Shown here: in pieces, positions 24,810 through 36,900 of the stretch
Position numbering within the stretch: the stretch's first letter is position 1
Layout: each line of letters begins with the position of its first letter
NCBI RefSeq assembly: GCF_003344625.1
Contig: NZ_QPKJ02000007.1
Location: forward strand, 186,001-250,000
Length of the DNA stretch: 64,000 nt
Source of the DNA: Solirubrobacter deserti
Lineage (GTDB): Bacteria; Actinomycetota; Thermoleophilia; Solirubrobacterales; Solirubrobacteraceae
Reading direction: 5' to 3'
Translations under genes and position numbers: made by a program
The notes under the pieces: generated by a model
Seen by the model: the letters and a program-made list of their open reading frames with translations, nothing else
Databases searched by the model: none
Told to the model about the DNA's origin: nothing

Positions 24810-25634
24810 ATGGCCGAGAGCAACGACAACGTCAACGAGACGCCCGAGCCGGAGGAGATCTCCTCCGAGGACGTCGTCGGCGGCCAGGAGACCCCGAGCC
24901 CCGACGCCCTCGATCGCGAGCAGGCGATCGTGAACGAGTCCCCCGGCGAGTCCGAGATCATCGCCGCCGAGGAGACCTCGCTCACCAACGCCGCGGAGTC
25001 CGCCGAGGACGACGAGCTCGAGTACATCGAGGAAGACGAGACGCCGCGCGTGAAGCCGGCGATCCCGGGCATGGACCTCGAGGTCAACATCGTGCGCGAG
25101 GGCGAAGACGTCCTCGGGGGCCGTCCGCGTTACAGCGAGGACGAGGACCCGGACGCCGAGGAGTCCGAGGAGACCGAGACCGAGGAAGAGCTGCCGCAGA
25201 CGATCGCGGACGCCTCGATCGACCTCGCCGCCGGCGCTCGCTACCGCGCCACCGGCAAGCGCAAGACCGCCGTCGCGCGTGTCACGCTCAAGCCGGGCAC
25301 GGGCGAGTACCACATCACGGGCGTGGCCAAGCGGGCCAAGTCGCTCGAGGAGTTCTTCCCGCGCCACACGCTGCAGCGCACGATCCGCCAGCCGCTGGAA
25401 ACGGTCGGCTACGAGGATCGCATGGACGTCATCGCCACCATGCACGGCGGCGGTGTCTCCGCGCAGGCGGGCGCGCTGCGCCACGGCATCTCGCGCGCGC
25501 TGCTGGAGGCGGACCCCAACCTGCGGTCCGAGCTCAAGCGCCGCGGCTTCCTCACGCGTGACGCGCGCGTGAAGGAGCGCAAGAAGGCGGGCCTCAAGAA
25601 GGCTCGTAAGCGGCCGCAGTTCTCCAAGCGCTAG
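24810..25634 (+). CDS. rpsI: 30S ribosomal protein S9 with long acidic N-terminal extension
   Basis: A 274-residue protein. Residues about 146-274 are a normal S9 ('[19 protein letters not shown]', '[20 protein letters not shown]', '[12 protein letters not shown]'-like block, C-terminal '[12 protein letters not shown]' that reaches the P-site tRNA). Residues 1-145 are an added, very acidic, low-complexity region (runs such as '[13 protein letters not shown]'). S9 is usually about 130 residues. The start is secure because AGGAG lies at 24803-24807, directly before ATG 24810, and no other gene fits this stretch. The extension has no recognised domain. The stop overlaps the glmM GTG (TAGTG). Confidence 0.95.
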   Translation: MAESNDNVNETPEPEEISSEDVVGGQETPSPDALDREQAIVNESPGESEIIAAEETSLTNAAESAEDDELEYIEEDETPRVKPAIPGMDLEVNIVREGEDVLGGRPRYSEDEDPDAEESEETETEEELPQTIADASIDLAAGARYRATGKRKTAVARVTLKPGTGEYHITGVAKRAKSLEEFFPRHTLQRTIRQPLETVGYEDRMDVIATMHGGGVSAQAGALRHGISRALLEADPNLRSELKRRGFLTRDARVKERKKAGLKKARKRPQFSKR

Positions 25635-26980
25635 TGTCGGCGGCGCCGACCCGCGCCGCCCGCAAGCTGTTCGGCACCGACGGTGTTCGCGGTGTCGCGG
25701 GCGAGTTCCTCACGGCGGAGCTCGCCCTGGCCCTGGCGCGCGCGGCGACCGCGCGCGTCCAGCAGCTCGAGGGGCGAGCGGCGCGCGTCCTGATCATCCG
25801 CGACACGCGCGAGTCGGGCGAGATGCTCGAGGCCGCGGTCGCCGCGGGTGTCGCCGCCGCCGGCGGTGAAGCGCTGATCGGCGGCATCCTGCCGACGCCC
25901 GGCGCGCCGCTGCTGATCCAGCGCCACGGGTTCGACCTGGCCGCCGTGCTGTCGGCCTCGCACAACCCGTACCAGGACAACGGCATCAAGTTCTTCGGCG
26001 GCGACGGCTACAAGCTGAGCGACGCGACGGAGGCGGAGATCGAGGCTGCGCTCGAGCAGCCGCCGGTGGTCCCGGAGCATCCGGGCCGGGTGCGCCAGTT
26101 CCACGGGGCGCTGGAGGACTACCTGCGTGCGCTCCACGAGCGCTTCTCCGGGCTGGACCTCACGGGCCGCCGGATCCTGCTCGACTGCGCCAACGGCGCG
26201 ACGTTCCGCGCGGCGCCGGAGATCTTCCGCCGCCTCGGTGCCGACATCGGGATCATCGCCCACGAGCCCGACGGCCGGAACATCAACCGCGACAGCGGCT
26301 CCACCCACCTGGGCCGGCTCCAGGCCGCGATGCAGACGGGCGACGACGAGATCGGCTTCGCCTTCGACGGCGACGGCGACCGGATGCTCGCCGTGGACCG
26401 CAACGGCGTCGTGGTCGACGGCGACGAGCTGATCGCGCTGGCCGCGATCCACCTCCGCGACCACGGCCGCCTACCGGGCAACGGCGTCGCCGTGACGGTG
26501 ATGACCAACTACGGCTTCCACACGGCGATGGAGGAGCACGGCATCGAGGTCGCGATCACGTCCGTCGGCGACCGCTACGTGCTCGAGGCGCTGCGCGAGC
26601 GCGAGTGGGCGCTCGGCGGCGAGCAGTCCGGCCACATCATCGACCGCAACTTCGTGCCCTCGGGCGACGGCATCGCGTCCGCGCTGCTCACGCTCGAAGC
26701 CCTCGGTACCACCAACCTGGCCGATCGCAGCGGCATGGAGAAGCTTCCGCAGACGCTCGTCAACGTGCGGGTTCGGGATCGCGACGCCCTCAGGGAGGCC
26801 TCCGAGGTTCACGCTGCGGTTGAGGCTGAGTCTGCGGCGCTGGAGGGCCGTGGCCGCGTGCTGCTGCGGCCCAGCGGCACCGAGCCGCTGGTGCGCGTGA
26901 TGGTCGAGGCGCCTTCGGTCGAAGAGGCCGAGGCCGTCTGCGGGCGCCTGGTCGCGCTCGTCCAGGCGCAGCTCGGTTAA
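25634..26980 (+). CDS. glmM: Phosphoglucosamine mutase
   Basis: A 448-residue alpha-D-phosphohexomutase converting glucosamine-6-P to glucosamine-1-P on the way to UDP-GlcNAc. 'LFGTDGVRGVAGEFLTAELAL' opens the protein. The active serine is in 'LSASHNPYQDNGIKFFGGDG', the metal-binding loop is 'FDGDGDRMLAVD', the sugar-binding loop is 'GGEQSGHIIDRNF', and the phosphate loop is 'RPSGTEPLVRVMVEA'. The GTG at 25634 overlaps the rpsI stop by one base. It sits directly before glmS, so the two amino-sugar steps are adjacent. Confidence 0.96.
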   Translation: MSAAPTRAARKLFGTDGVRGVAGEFLTAELALALARAATARVQQLEGRAARVLIIRDTRESGEMLEAAVAAGVAAAGGEALIGGILPTPGAPLLIQRHGFDLAAVLSASHNPYQDNGIKFFGGDGYKLSDATEAEIEAALEQPPVVPEHPGRVRQFHGALEDYLRALHERFSGLDLTGRRILLDCANGATFRAAPEIFRRLGADIGIIAHEPDGRNINRDSGSTHLGRLQAAMQTGDDEIGFAFDGDGDRMLAVDRNGVVVDGDELIALAAIHLRDHGRLPGNGVAVTVMTNYGFHTAMEEHGIEVAITSVGDRYVLEALREREWALGGEQSGHIIDRNFVPSGDGIASALLTLEALGTTNLADRSGMEKLPQTLVNVRVRDRDALREASEVHAAVEAESAALEGRGRVLLRPSGTEPLVRVMVEAPSVEEAEAVCGRLVALVQAQLG

Positions 26981-27026
26981 GGGCAGGCCTGGACGGTCGG
27001 CCAGCGAACACCGCTGAAGGCCGACT

Positions 27027-27032
27027 TAGACT
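27027..27032 (+). promoter_or_regulatory. -10 element upstream of glmS
   Basis: TAGACT (same hexamer as for the LysM operon) lies 50 bases before ATG 27083, and the leader contains a strong Shine-Dalgarno. I see no glmS ribozyme-like structure in the 100-base gap. Confidence 0.4.
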
Positions 27033-27082
27033 GGAGGGCGCGCGGTCTGGTGCGCTCGAATTTCCTTGGAAGGAGGACGGCC

Positions 27083-28936
<1,854 letters not shown>

Positions 28937-28964
28937 CGAACTGCGTCATCTGCGTTTCGCCGCG

Positions 28965-29567
28965 GTGATCATCGGGGCGGAGTCGGCCATCCATCTGGTC
29001 AACTTCGCCATGTTCGACCCGCCGATCTACGTCCTGGACTCCGCCATGGAGTACAGCTATTCGCACGTGGTGGCGACGCTCGGCTTCGCACTCGCTGCGG
29101 GCGCGGGCTATCTCGCAGTACAACGTACACGTCGACGCGCGTGGGGGGTGATCGCCGTTGTCGCGAGCGTCCTACTTGTGGACAACGTGACGCGGCTACA
29201 CGAGTCCGTGCCCGCGTGGCCGCTGGTGTTCGCACCGCTGATGCTGGCCTTGGCTATTGGAGGCCTGCGTATCGCCGGCCGAGACTCGGCGGTGCGAGTT
29301 GGCCTCAGCCTGCTGTTCGTATCGCTCGCAGTGCATGTCGTCGTGCTCGCGGGCGCCGAGCTGGGGTGGTGGCCGGAAAGTCGTCAACGGCTTGATCTGT
29401 GGCGCTTTCAAGCGCTGATAGCGTTCAAGGAAGGCACCGAGCTGGCGGGCTGGCTGCTGTTCGCGCCGGCGCTCGCGCTCCTCGCCCGGCGTCAGCCGGA
29501 GCGCCCGAGCGCGGCCAGCAGGCGCCCGCCGAGCTCCTGTGCAGCCGCGGCCGGCAAGACGACCTGA
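28965..29567 (+). CDS. Hypothetical multi-pass membrane protein
   Basis: A 200-residue protein with about five hydrophobic helices ('VVATLGFALAAGAGYLAV', 'WGVIAVVASVLLVDNVTRL', 'PLVFAPLMLALAIGGLRIA', 'VGLSLLFVSLAVHVVVLAG', 'GTELAGWLLFAPALALLAR'). A possible sixth near the N-terminus would begin before the GTG used here, so the true start is uncertain. No Shine-Dalgarno is visible. Its last 76 bases are antisense to the 3' end of the histidine-kinase gene and encode a Ser/Arg/Pro tail. Family unknown; a four- to six-helix sensor or small-molecule membrane protein is possible. Confidence 0.6.
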   Translation: MIIGAESAIHLVNFAMFDPPIYVLDSAMEYSYSHVVATLGFALAAGAGYLAVQRTRRRAWGVIAVVASVLLVDNVTRLHESVPAWPLVFAPLMLALAIGGLRIAGRDSAVRVGLSLLFVSLAVHVVVLAGAELGWWPESRQRLDLWRFQALIAFKEGTELAGWLLFAPALALLARRQPERPSAASRRPPSSCAAAAGKTT

Positions 29568-31219
29568 GCGCCGGCTGCGAGCAGTGCCTCGGGCGTCGGG
29601 TCCTGCTCGCGCTCGCCGGCCAGCGCAATGCGGCGCGCACTGAGCAGTCGTGGGTCCGAAGCGAGCCGCCGCAGCAACCAGGGCGGGGAGTAGTCACCGG
29701 TCGCGGTGCCTACCACGACTGCGCTCGGACGCAGCTCCACCGCGACGGTCAGTGCCTCTTCGGCGTCGGCGGCGACGCACGTCACGGCGTCCTCGCCGAT
29801 GCCCGTCACTATCTCCTCGGCGCGTCCGGGGACACGCTCCACGATCACGACGGTCGGAACCGCGGTTTGCTTCGGAGCGCCCGCGAGCTCGGCCTCGAGG
29901 TGGGCACGCACGTATTGCGTGCGTTGCGCCGCCGCGACGTGCTGGCTCAGTGTCGCGGGCGAGGCGGAGCCGTGCGGAGGGCTCAACGGCAGCGTGACGA
30001 CGAATAGAGCTCCGCCTTCAGGCGCGTCGCCCAAGGACACGTCCCCGCCGTGAAGCTCGACGAACTCGCTGACGATCGCGAGACCGAGCCCGGCTCCCGC
30101 ACCGCCGGAGCGGCCGTCCCCGTTGCCGCCGGACGAGTAGGGACCGAAGACCTTCTCACGCTGATCCGGCGGCACGCCCGGCCCCGAATCGGCAATCTCC
30201 AGGGCGGCCGCGGCGTCTCCCGCACGCAGGGTGCAGCGAATCACCCCCTCGGGTGGAGTGTGCCGGATGGAGTTCGCGAGCAGGTTCGAGATGACGCGGC
30301 TCACTCGCTCGATGTCGAAGCGCGCCGGCACCATCTCCGGCGCGTCGACGATCAGTTCCAGCCCTCGGTCGGCCACCAGGGGCTGGAACTGCTCGACGAC
30401 CGTCCGCAGCGCCTGCGCGAGGTCGGCGTCGACGAGCGTCAGGCGCGCTTCCCCGTGGTCGGCCTTGACCTGCTCGAGCATGTCGTTGACCTGCTCGAGC
30501 GCGTCCAGGGCGGCGAACCGCATGCCGGCTACCTGACTGCGCAACTCGTCGTCGGGTTGGGAGCGCAGCACCTGTTCGGCGCGCGTGACGACGACTTGCA
30601 ACGGAGCGCGCAGGTCGTGCGACAGCTCGCCGAGAAGACGCTCGCGGTAGTTGTGCACCCGCGCCAGGCGTTCCGTCAGCGCTGACAGCTCGGAGTTGTT
30701 GCGCGCGAGTCGCTGCTCGATCCGCTTGCGATCGCCGATCGAGCGGCCTTCGGCGACGATGAATGCGACGATGCCGTCCCGCCCGCGCAGCGGTCGCAGC
30801 ATCAGATCGAGGGTCTCGGCGGCGACTTCTGCCCCGGCGAGCCGAATGTCAATATCGAACCGCACAAATCGCCCGCGGGTCGCGGACCGCAGGGACTCCT
30901 TGAGCATGCGCAGGGTGTCCGCGCCGGTGCCCGTCCACCACGGCGCCGCCCATAGCGGCAAACCGACGACCTCGGTCCGCTCCAGCCCACCGGCGATCAG
31001 TGCCGCCGGGTTAGCGTCGAGCACCGCCCCGTCAGCGTCGAGCAGACAAACGAAGCTCGAGGATTTCGCGTTCGTGACCTGCGCCATCAACGCGTCCGTG
31101 CCGGTGCCCTCCGGGCTCGCCAGCTCGGCGCGCAGGGCTTCGATCGCGTCCAAGGAGGCGCGCCAGTGGTCCACTCGTCGTCCTTGCGGGTCCATCATCA
31201 GTCTGGGTCGGGGCGGCAT
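29492..31219 (-). CDS. PAS-containing sensor histidine kinase with degenerate receiver-like C-terminus
   Basis: A 575-residue cytoplasmic kinase with no TM helix. A PAS domain (about 55-170, 'SSFVCLLDADGAVLDANPAAL') is followed by HisKA with the H-box 'GELSHDLRAPLQVVVTR' (His about 200). The HATPase_c domain has N-box 'VISNLLANSIRHTPP', G1 'IADSGPGVPPDQ' and G2 'GAGLGLAIVSEFVELHGG'. The last 125 residues look like a response-regulator fold ('TVVIVERVPGRAEEIVTGIG', 'ELRPSAVVVGTATGDY'), but the phosphorylatable Asp position holds Gly. The start is uncertain; ATG 31219 is the first downstream of a TTGACA/TAGATT promoter. No cognate regulator is adjacent. Confidence 0.85.
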   Translation of the reverse strand: MPPRPRLMMDPQGRRVDHWRASLDAIEALRAELASPEGTGTDALMAQVTNAKSSSFVCLLDADGAVLDANPAALIAGGLERTEVVGLPLWAAPWWTGTGADTLRMLKESLRSATRGRFVRFDIDIRLAGAEVAAETLDLMLRPLRGRDGIVAFIVAEGRSIGDRKRIEQRLARNNSELSALTERLARVHNYRERLLGELSHDLRAPLQVVVTRAEQVLRSQPDDELRSQVAGMRFAALDALEQVNDMLEQVKADHGEARLTLVDADLAQALRTVVEQFQPLVADRGLELIVDAPEMVPARFDIERVSRVISNLLANSIRHTPPEGVIRCTLRAGDAAAALEIADSGPGVPPDQREKVFGPYSSGGNGDGRSGGAGAGLGLAIVSEFVELHGGDVSLGDAPEGGALFVVTLPLSPPHGSASPATLSQHVAAAQRTQYVRAHLEAELAGAPKQTAVPTVVIVERVPGRAEEIVTGIGEDAVTCVAADAEEALTVAVELRPSAVVVGTATGDYSPPWLLRRLASDPRLLSARRIALAGEREQDPTPEALLAAGAQVVLPAAAAQELGGRLLAALGRSG

Positions 31220-31232
31220 CGTGCCTACAGCG

Positions 31233-31263
31233 AATCTACTCGGCCCGGCATCCCATCTGTCAA
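31233..31263 (-). promoter_or_regulatory. Sigma70-like promoter of the histidine kinase
   Basis: On the reverse strand a consensus TTGACA (31263-31258) and TAGATT (31238-31233) are separated by 19 bases. It is the only perfect -35 hexamer I found in the window. Confidence 0.5.
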
Positions 31264-31664
31264 GCGGCGCCATCGCGGCTGACGCAAACGGTCGGCGGGA
31301 GAGTCAGGACTCAGGGCGCCGTCGCGTTATGCAGATCATCCGGATCCGCGCACTTGTCGAGAGCTCTGACCATCTGATCTACGGGGAACTTCGAGAGCTG
31401 TGGTTATGACGCCTCGGTCGCGTGCGCCAGCGCGCCACGCGCCGGGCCTCCGGTCACCCGCCCCGCTGCGGGACGCGGGAACCGACGCCGGCTCCGAGCG
31501 CTGCTCAACCGGCTCGTAACCTGCTGATGGCTGCGGACCGCTCGTGCGTTCGCGGTGTCGCCTGGATGTGTTCACGCCGGAATCGCGCCGCAAGGCCAGC
31601 GTCCGACGCGGCATGAAGCCGAGCCATTCGTCCGGCTTGCCTCGCTTCCTGAACGTTTGCGGGC
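31264..31664. other. Intergenic stretch without a recognisable gene
   Basis: Between the histidine kinase promoter and the end of the Gfo/Idh dehydrogenase gene, about 400 bases carry only short, composition-poor reading frames on both strands. I see no RNA gene, clear hairpin or repeat. It marks the border between the housekeeping left part and the polysaccharide locus. Confidence 0.5.
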
Positions 31665-32696
31665 CTACGCGGCCGCGGCGTGCGGCGCGCTGGCGCCGAT
31701 CGAGACGCGCGAGCCAGCGGAGTCCAGCGAGGAATCGACGGCCTCGATCATGCGCACCACCTCGACACCCAAGTGCGCGGAGGACCGGGGCGTGGAGCCC
31801 GTCTTGATCGCGTTTTGGAAGTCCTCGAGCTCACGGAAGAGCGGCTCCGCGGCGTCGACGCGTGGAGACACGATGTCACCCGTGCGGTAGGTCAGCTTGT
31901 ATTCGCCGAACGTCTCGGGGTTCGGGAGCACCGCGCCTGAGTCGAAGATGCGAACCGGTTCGGAGCTCGTGTCGTCGTAGACGACCATCTTCTGCGAGCC
32001 GACGACCGTGGTCCGGCGCAGCTTGCTGGGTGCGAGCCAGGACAGCTCCACGTGCGCGACCGTTCCGGAGGGGAACTCGAGGTTGATGAACGCGACGTCG
32101 GGCGTGTTCGGGATCACGCAGCCGCGGGCGAGCGCGCTCGCGTGACAGGGCGTCTCGCCGAGCCAGTAGCGCAGGATCGAGAAGTCGTGCGGACCCAGAT
32201 CCCAGGCGACACTGACGTCGGGCTGGTGGAGCCCAAGGTTCACGCGGCTCGTGGAGATGAAGTAGATCTCCCCGAGCTCGCCCGACCGGATCAGGTCGCG
32301 GATCAGCATCACCGGCGGGCTGTAGAGGAACGTGTGTCCGGGCATGAGCACGACGTTGTTGCGGTCGGCGATCTCGACTAGGTCGAGCGCCTCGGCCGAG
32401 GAGGCGGCCAGCGGCTTCTCGACGAAGACGTGCTTGCCGGCAGACAGCGCGGCAGCGGCGAGTCGGTGATGCGTGGAGACCGGCGTCGAGATCACGACCG
32501 CATCGATGCTGTCGTCGCCGACGACGTCCTGGAAGTCCTGGGTGGTGCCGACGGCGGGGTAGCGTCGCTGGATGGATTCGAGCGCTTCGGGCCTCAGGTC
32601 GCAGACCGTCACGAGCTCGGCGTCGGGAAGCTCGTGCAGGTTGCGGACGAGATTTGGGCCCCAGTAGCCGAGTCCGACGATCGCAAATCGAGTCAT
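31665..32696 (-). CDS. Gfo/Idh/MocA-family NAD-dependent sugar dehydrogenase
   Basis: A 343-residue oxidoreductase. The Rossmann start 'FAIVGLGYWGPNLVRNLHEL', the catalytic-region 'HVFVEKPLAASSAEALDL' (EKP motif), 'LMPGHTFLYSPPVMLIRDLI' and the substrate-side 'WDLGPHDFSILRYWLGETP' (D-x3-H) are all present. This resembles WbpB/WlbA-type nucleotide-sugar 3-oxidases that precede a WbpE-type transamination, although inositol- or sugar-dehydrogenase functions are possible. ATG 32696 is preceded by TACTGT at seven bases and starts the Rossmann strand; longer upstream reading has no similarity. It diverges from the sugar epimerase gene. Confidence 0.9.
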   Translation of the reverse strand: MTRFAIVGLGYWGPNLVRNLHELPDAELVTVCDLRPEALESIQRRYPAVGTTQDFQDVVGDDSIDAVVISTPVSTHHRLAAAALSAGKHVFVEKPLAASSAEALDLVEIADRNNVVLMPGHTFLYSPPVMLIRDLIRSGELGEIYFISTSRVNLGLHQPDVSVAWDLGPHDFSILRYWLGETPCHASALARGCVIPNTPDVAFINLEFPSGTVAHVELSWLAPSKLRRTTVVGSQKMVVYDDTSSEPVRIFDSGAVLPNPETFGEYKLTYRTGDIVSPRVDAAEPLFRELEDFQNAIKTGSTPRSSAHLGVEVVRMIEAVDSSLDSAGSRVSIGASAPHAAAA

Positions 32697-32703
32697 GCAG
32701 GCG

Positions 32704-32709
32704 ACAGTA
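32704..32709 (-). promoter_or_regulatory. -10 element for the Gfo/Idh gene
   Basis: TACTGT on the reverse strand is seven bases before ATG 32696, with no Shine-Dalgarno. The remaining 149 bases up to the divergent epimerase start hold no gene. Confidence 0.45.
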
Positions 32710-32858
32710 AGTTGGTGCCTGCGGACGTACGCGACCCAAAAGGCTAGGCCGGAGAGCGAGCGCGTACAGCCTGGTAGGGAGATGGGGCGCGGCGGGATGA
32801 AAACCTGGACTGTTGTCGGTGGTCGAGTTGGGAGCGGGGTCGGACAATCGTCATCGAT

Positions 32859-33860
32859 ATGCGATCCATCCCAACCAGCCGCAAGGCGCTCATCACCGGC
32901 GGTGCCGGCTTCATCGGTTCCCATCTCGCCGAGTCGCTGCTCGCCGATGGTTGGGAGGTCTACGTCCTCGATGACCTGTCGACCGGCTCGCTGAGCAACA
33001 TCAGCCACCTGCTCGACCGCCGCGATTTCCATCTCGTGGTCGACTCAGTCCTCTCGGAGGCGGTCGTCAACGAGCTCGTGCACAAGTGCGACGTCGTGTA
33101 CCACCTGGCGGCCGTCGTCGGTGTGCGGCTGATCGTCGAGCAGCCGGTGCACACGATCGTCACGAACATCCGTGGCACCGAGGTCGTTCTGGACAAGTGC
33201 AACCGCTTCAACAAGCGGGTGCTGATCGCCTCCACGAGCGAGGTCTACGGCGACCACCGCAAGGAGCGCGCGCTTCACGAGAACGACCGCCGCGTGTACG
33301 GCCCGACCACCCAACGCCGCTGGGCGTACGCCGACTCGAAGGCGATGGATGAATTCCTCGCGCTGGCGTACGGCGCCGAGCAGAACCTCGATTTCGTGAT
33401 CGCTCGCCTCTTCAACACCGTCGGGCCGCGTCAGACCGGCCAGTACGGGATGGTCGTCCCGAGCTTCATTCAACGGGCGCTCGACGGCGAAGTGATCGAC
33501 ATTCACGGCAACGGCGAGCAGACCCGCTGCTTCTGCCACGTGGCCGATGTCGTCCGCGCCCTCCGTGGTCTCATGGAGACGCCGCAGACGCGTGGCGAGA
33601 TCTACAACGTCGGCTCCAAGAACAAGACCACGATCCTCGGCCTCGCGGAGCGCATCTGTGCGGCAGTCGGGATCGACACCGAGTTCAACTTCGTGCCGTA
33701 CGACCGCGTCTACGGCGAAGGCATCGAGGACATGCTTCACCGCGAGCCGGCGATCGACAAGATTCGCCACGCCATCGGCTGGGCTCCTGAGCGCGATCTC
33801 GACCAGATCGTCGCCGACGTCATCGCCGAGCGCCGCGCGCTCGCCTTCCAGGCCGCCTAG
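32859..33860 (+). CDS. NAD-dependent nucleotide-sugar epimerase/dehydratase
   Basis: A 333-residue extended short-chain dehydrogenase. The NAD motif 'ALITGGAGFIGSHLAESLL', 'YHLAAVVGVRLIVEQP', the Ser of 'LIASTSEVYGDHRKER', the catalytic Tyr-Lys pair in 'WAYADSKAMDEFLAL' and 'RLFNTVGPRQTGQYGMVVP' are present. The last block resembles UDP-glucuronate decarboxylase and UDP-glucose 4-epimerase-like enzymes. It should act on a UDP- or dTDP-sugar for the polysaccharide made by this locus. GACAAT ten bases before ATG 32859 is a possible -10. Confidence 0.9.
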   Translation: MRSIPTSRKALITGGAGFIGSHLAESLLADGWEVYVLDDLSTGSLSNISHLLDRRDFHLVVDSVLSEAVVNELVHKCDVVYHLAAVVGVRLIVEQPVHTIVTNIRGTEVVLDKCNRFNKRVLIASTSEVYGDHRKERALHENDRRVYGPTTQRRWAYADSKAMDEFLALAYGAEQNLDFVIARLFNTVGPRQTGQYGMVVPSFIQRALDGEVIDIHGNGEQTRCFCHVADVVRALRGLMETPQTRGEIYNVGSKNKTTILGLAERICAAVGIDTEFNFVPYDRVYGEGIEDMLHREPAIDKIRHAIGWAPERDLDQIVADVIAERRALAFQAA

Positions 33861-33945
33861 GCGCCTTCTTCTCTCCCCGGAGCTCATCCTCGACGTTAGG
33901 GGGTGGCTTCGCGCGCCCGCTTGCGGGACAGTTGCCGGAACTATC

Positions 33946-36900
33946 GTGTTCGCCTTCAGACATTTCCCCCGCTCAGTTTCCGGTCGTTCGGCTCGATGGC
34001 TGGCGTGCGCGGCACTCGGGATTGCCGCCGCCGCCCCTGCAAGCGCCGCCGCCCAGGGCACCATCGTCGCCGACGAGTTCCCCGGTACCACGCTCAACAC
34101 GACCGTGTGGACGTTTGTCAACCCGGCGGGTGACGCGAGCGTGAGCGTCGGCGGTGGCCAGGCCACTGTGTCGCTGCCCGCCAACAGCACGCACGACGTG
34201 TGGGGCAACGTGAACACAAGCACGGGTCTGCGCCAGAATGTGCCGAACCGCGACTTCGAGGTCGAGGCCAAATTCAATACGGCCGTTGGCAGCGGCTTCC
34301 AGATGCAGGGCATCATCGTCGAACAGGACTCGAACGATCTCGTCCGCGCGGAGGTGCATCACGATGGCGGCGGGACGCGTCTGTTCGTGGCGACGATCGC
34401 CAACGGCGCTTCTGAGGTCCGTCATCACTCCACGGTCACCGGAGGGGCGCCACAGTACGTGCGCGTCGTGCGGCAGGGCGACGTCTGGCGGGTCCGGTAC
34501 TCGCGCGATGGTGAGAGTTGGACGACGACCGAGCCGTTCACGCTCGCGTTGACGGTCAACCGTATGGGTCCGCTGGTCGGCAACAGCAACGGCCCGTCCT
34601 TCGCCGGCCAGATCGACTCCTTCCGCGAGGTCCTGCCCGATACGACCGCGCCCGTCCTCAGCAACGTCGCCCACAGCGCTCGCACCATCGACGCCACCGT
34701 GACGTGGACCACCGACGAACCGTCGACGTCCGAGGTTGCCTACGGCGCCACGACGGCCTATGGGAATGCGAAGGTCGCAAACGACGGCCTGGTGACCAAC
34801 CACAGCGTCGTCGTCCACGGGCTGGCGTGCGGTACGACCTACCAGTATCAGGTGCGGTCCAAGGACGCGTCCAACAACACCGCCTCGGGCGCGAACCGCA
34901 CGCTGACGACGGCCGCGTGTCCGGTGATGACGCAGAGCGACGAGTTCAACGACACCTCGATCGACAACCGCTGGACGCTGACCAACCCGGTCGGTGGAGT
35001 GACGTTGGCCGAGAGCGGTGGCCAGGCCGTCGTCGACCTCGCGGCGGGCATCCAGCACGACATCTGGACAGGCTCCGACACGCTCGCGCGCCTGTTGCAG
35101 CCCGCGCCGGACGACAACTTCGAGATGACGGCGAAGTTCGACTCGGCCGTTCAGATGACCTACCAGATGCAGGGCTTCGTCGTCCAACAGGACGCGAACG
35201 ACCTGCTGCGGCTCGAGGTCCACGCCGAGGGCCCGAACACGAACCTGTTCGCCGCGTCGATCGCGAACGGCATCGCCTCCGTGGTCGGCAACTCGATGAC
35301 GGTCACCGACGGCGCGCCCGTCTATCTGCGGCTACGGCGGTCTGGCGACCAGTGGACGCTTTCCTACTCGCCGAATGGCACCGTGTGGACGCGCAGCACG
35401 ACCTTCACGCGTGCGATGACCGTCACCGCGGTTGGCCTGCTGTTCGGCAACAGCGGCTCGTTCGCGCCGTTCTTTCAGGCTCGCGTGGACTGGTTCCACT
35501 ACACACCGCCCGACCGCACGCCGCCGGTGATTGCCGCTCCCAGCGTGACTGCCACGGCGGGCGCCGGCTCGGCGGCACGCATTCAGTGGACGACGGACGA
35601 GGCGTCGAGCTCCGAGGTCGCCTACGGTGAGACGACGAGCTACGCCGGCGGCATCGTCGCGGGCCCGTCCGAAGTGTCCGACCACACCGTGGTCCTGCAC
35701 GGGCTCAAGTGCAACACGCTTTACCACTACCGCGTACGCTCGGTCGACCCGTCCGGCAACGCCACCAACGGGGCGGACAAGACCTTCACGAGCGCGCCGT
35801 GCCCGACGCTGCTCGAATCCGACGAGTTCAACACCACCGCGCTGGACATGTCCAAGTGGGCGTTCGTCGACCCGCTGGGTGATTCGTCCGTCTCGGTCGG
35901 TGCCGGAGCGGCGCTGCTTTCGGTGCCCGCGGGGCAGGCCCACGATCTGTGGGCCAACGTGAACTCGGTGCCCCGTCTGCTGCAGGCCGCGCCCAACGGC
36001 GACTTCGAGGTCGTCACCAAGTTCAACACCGGCGTCGGCGTCACGACCCAGCAGCAGGGCATCGTGGTGGAGGAGTCGGCCACCAAGCTCCTGCGTCTGG
36101 AGACCTACTCCGACGGCGGCTCGACGCGCATGTTCATCGCCGCGATCAACGGCGCCAACGCCGAGATCCTGCATTCGAGCATCGTCCCGAGCGGCGCGCC
36201 CGCGTACCTGAAGGTCCGGCGCGTGGGCAACCAGTGGACGCTGAGCTACTCCAACGACGGCGAAGGCTGGCGCTCGCACGGCTTCAACCACACGATGGCC
36301 GTCTCGGCGATCGGCCCGTACGTGGGCAACGGCGGCAGCAAACCGGCCTTCCAGAGTCAGATCGATTTTTTCCACGAGATCACGGATCGCACGCCGCCCG
36401 CCATCACGCAGATCGGCTCGCGACCGCTGAGCCGGCAGGCTCAGGTCACGTGGACGACGAACGAGCCGTCGAGCTCGGTTGTCGAGTATCGCCAGGGGAG
36501 TGGCGCGTGGCAGACACGATCCGGCAGCGAGCCACTCGAAACGCGGCACAGCGTCGCGGTCACCGGGCTTGCCTGCGCGTCGACCTACACGATTCGAGTC
36601 AAGTCCGCGGACGCCAACGGCAACCTGGCCACCTCGGGTGAGTCCTCACTCACGACCGCCGCGTGCACCGCGACCGGTGGGCCCGACATCGACGTCTGGA
36701 ACGGCGACACACAAACTTTCGGCGCCGTCGGCATCCCGCAGACCTGGGTCAACATCAATGGCAACGCGTCCGACCCAGACGGCCTTCAGTCGCTGCAGGG
36801 CTCGCTCAACGGCGGTGGTTGGGAGACCCTCGGCACCGTGCCAGACGGCTGGCGCGTCCAGCGTGCGGGCGACTTCAACTACGAGGTCAACATCGCCGAG

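Noticed and set aside
26981..27082. glmS ribozyme or riboswitch before glmS
   Set aside because: The gap is only about 100 bases, already contains a -10 and Shine-Dalgarno, and shows no pseudoknot-like pairing; the ribozyme is mainly known from Firmicutes and relatives.
31264..31664. Remnant of a mobile element at the border of the polysaccharide locus
   Set aside because: No terminal inverted repeats, target duplication or transposase fragment could be seen; only short meaningless frames.
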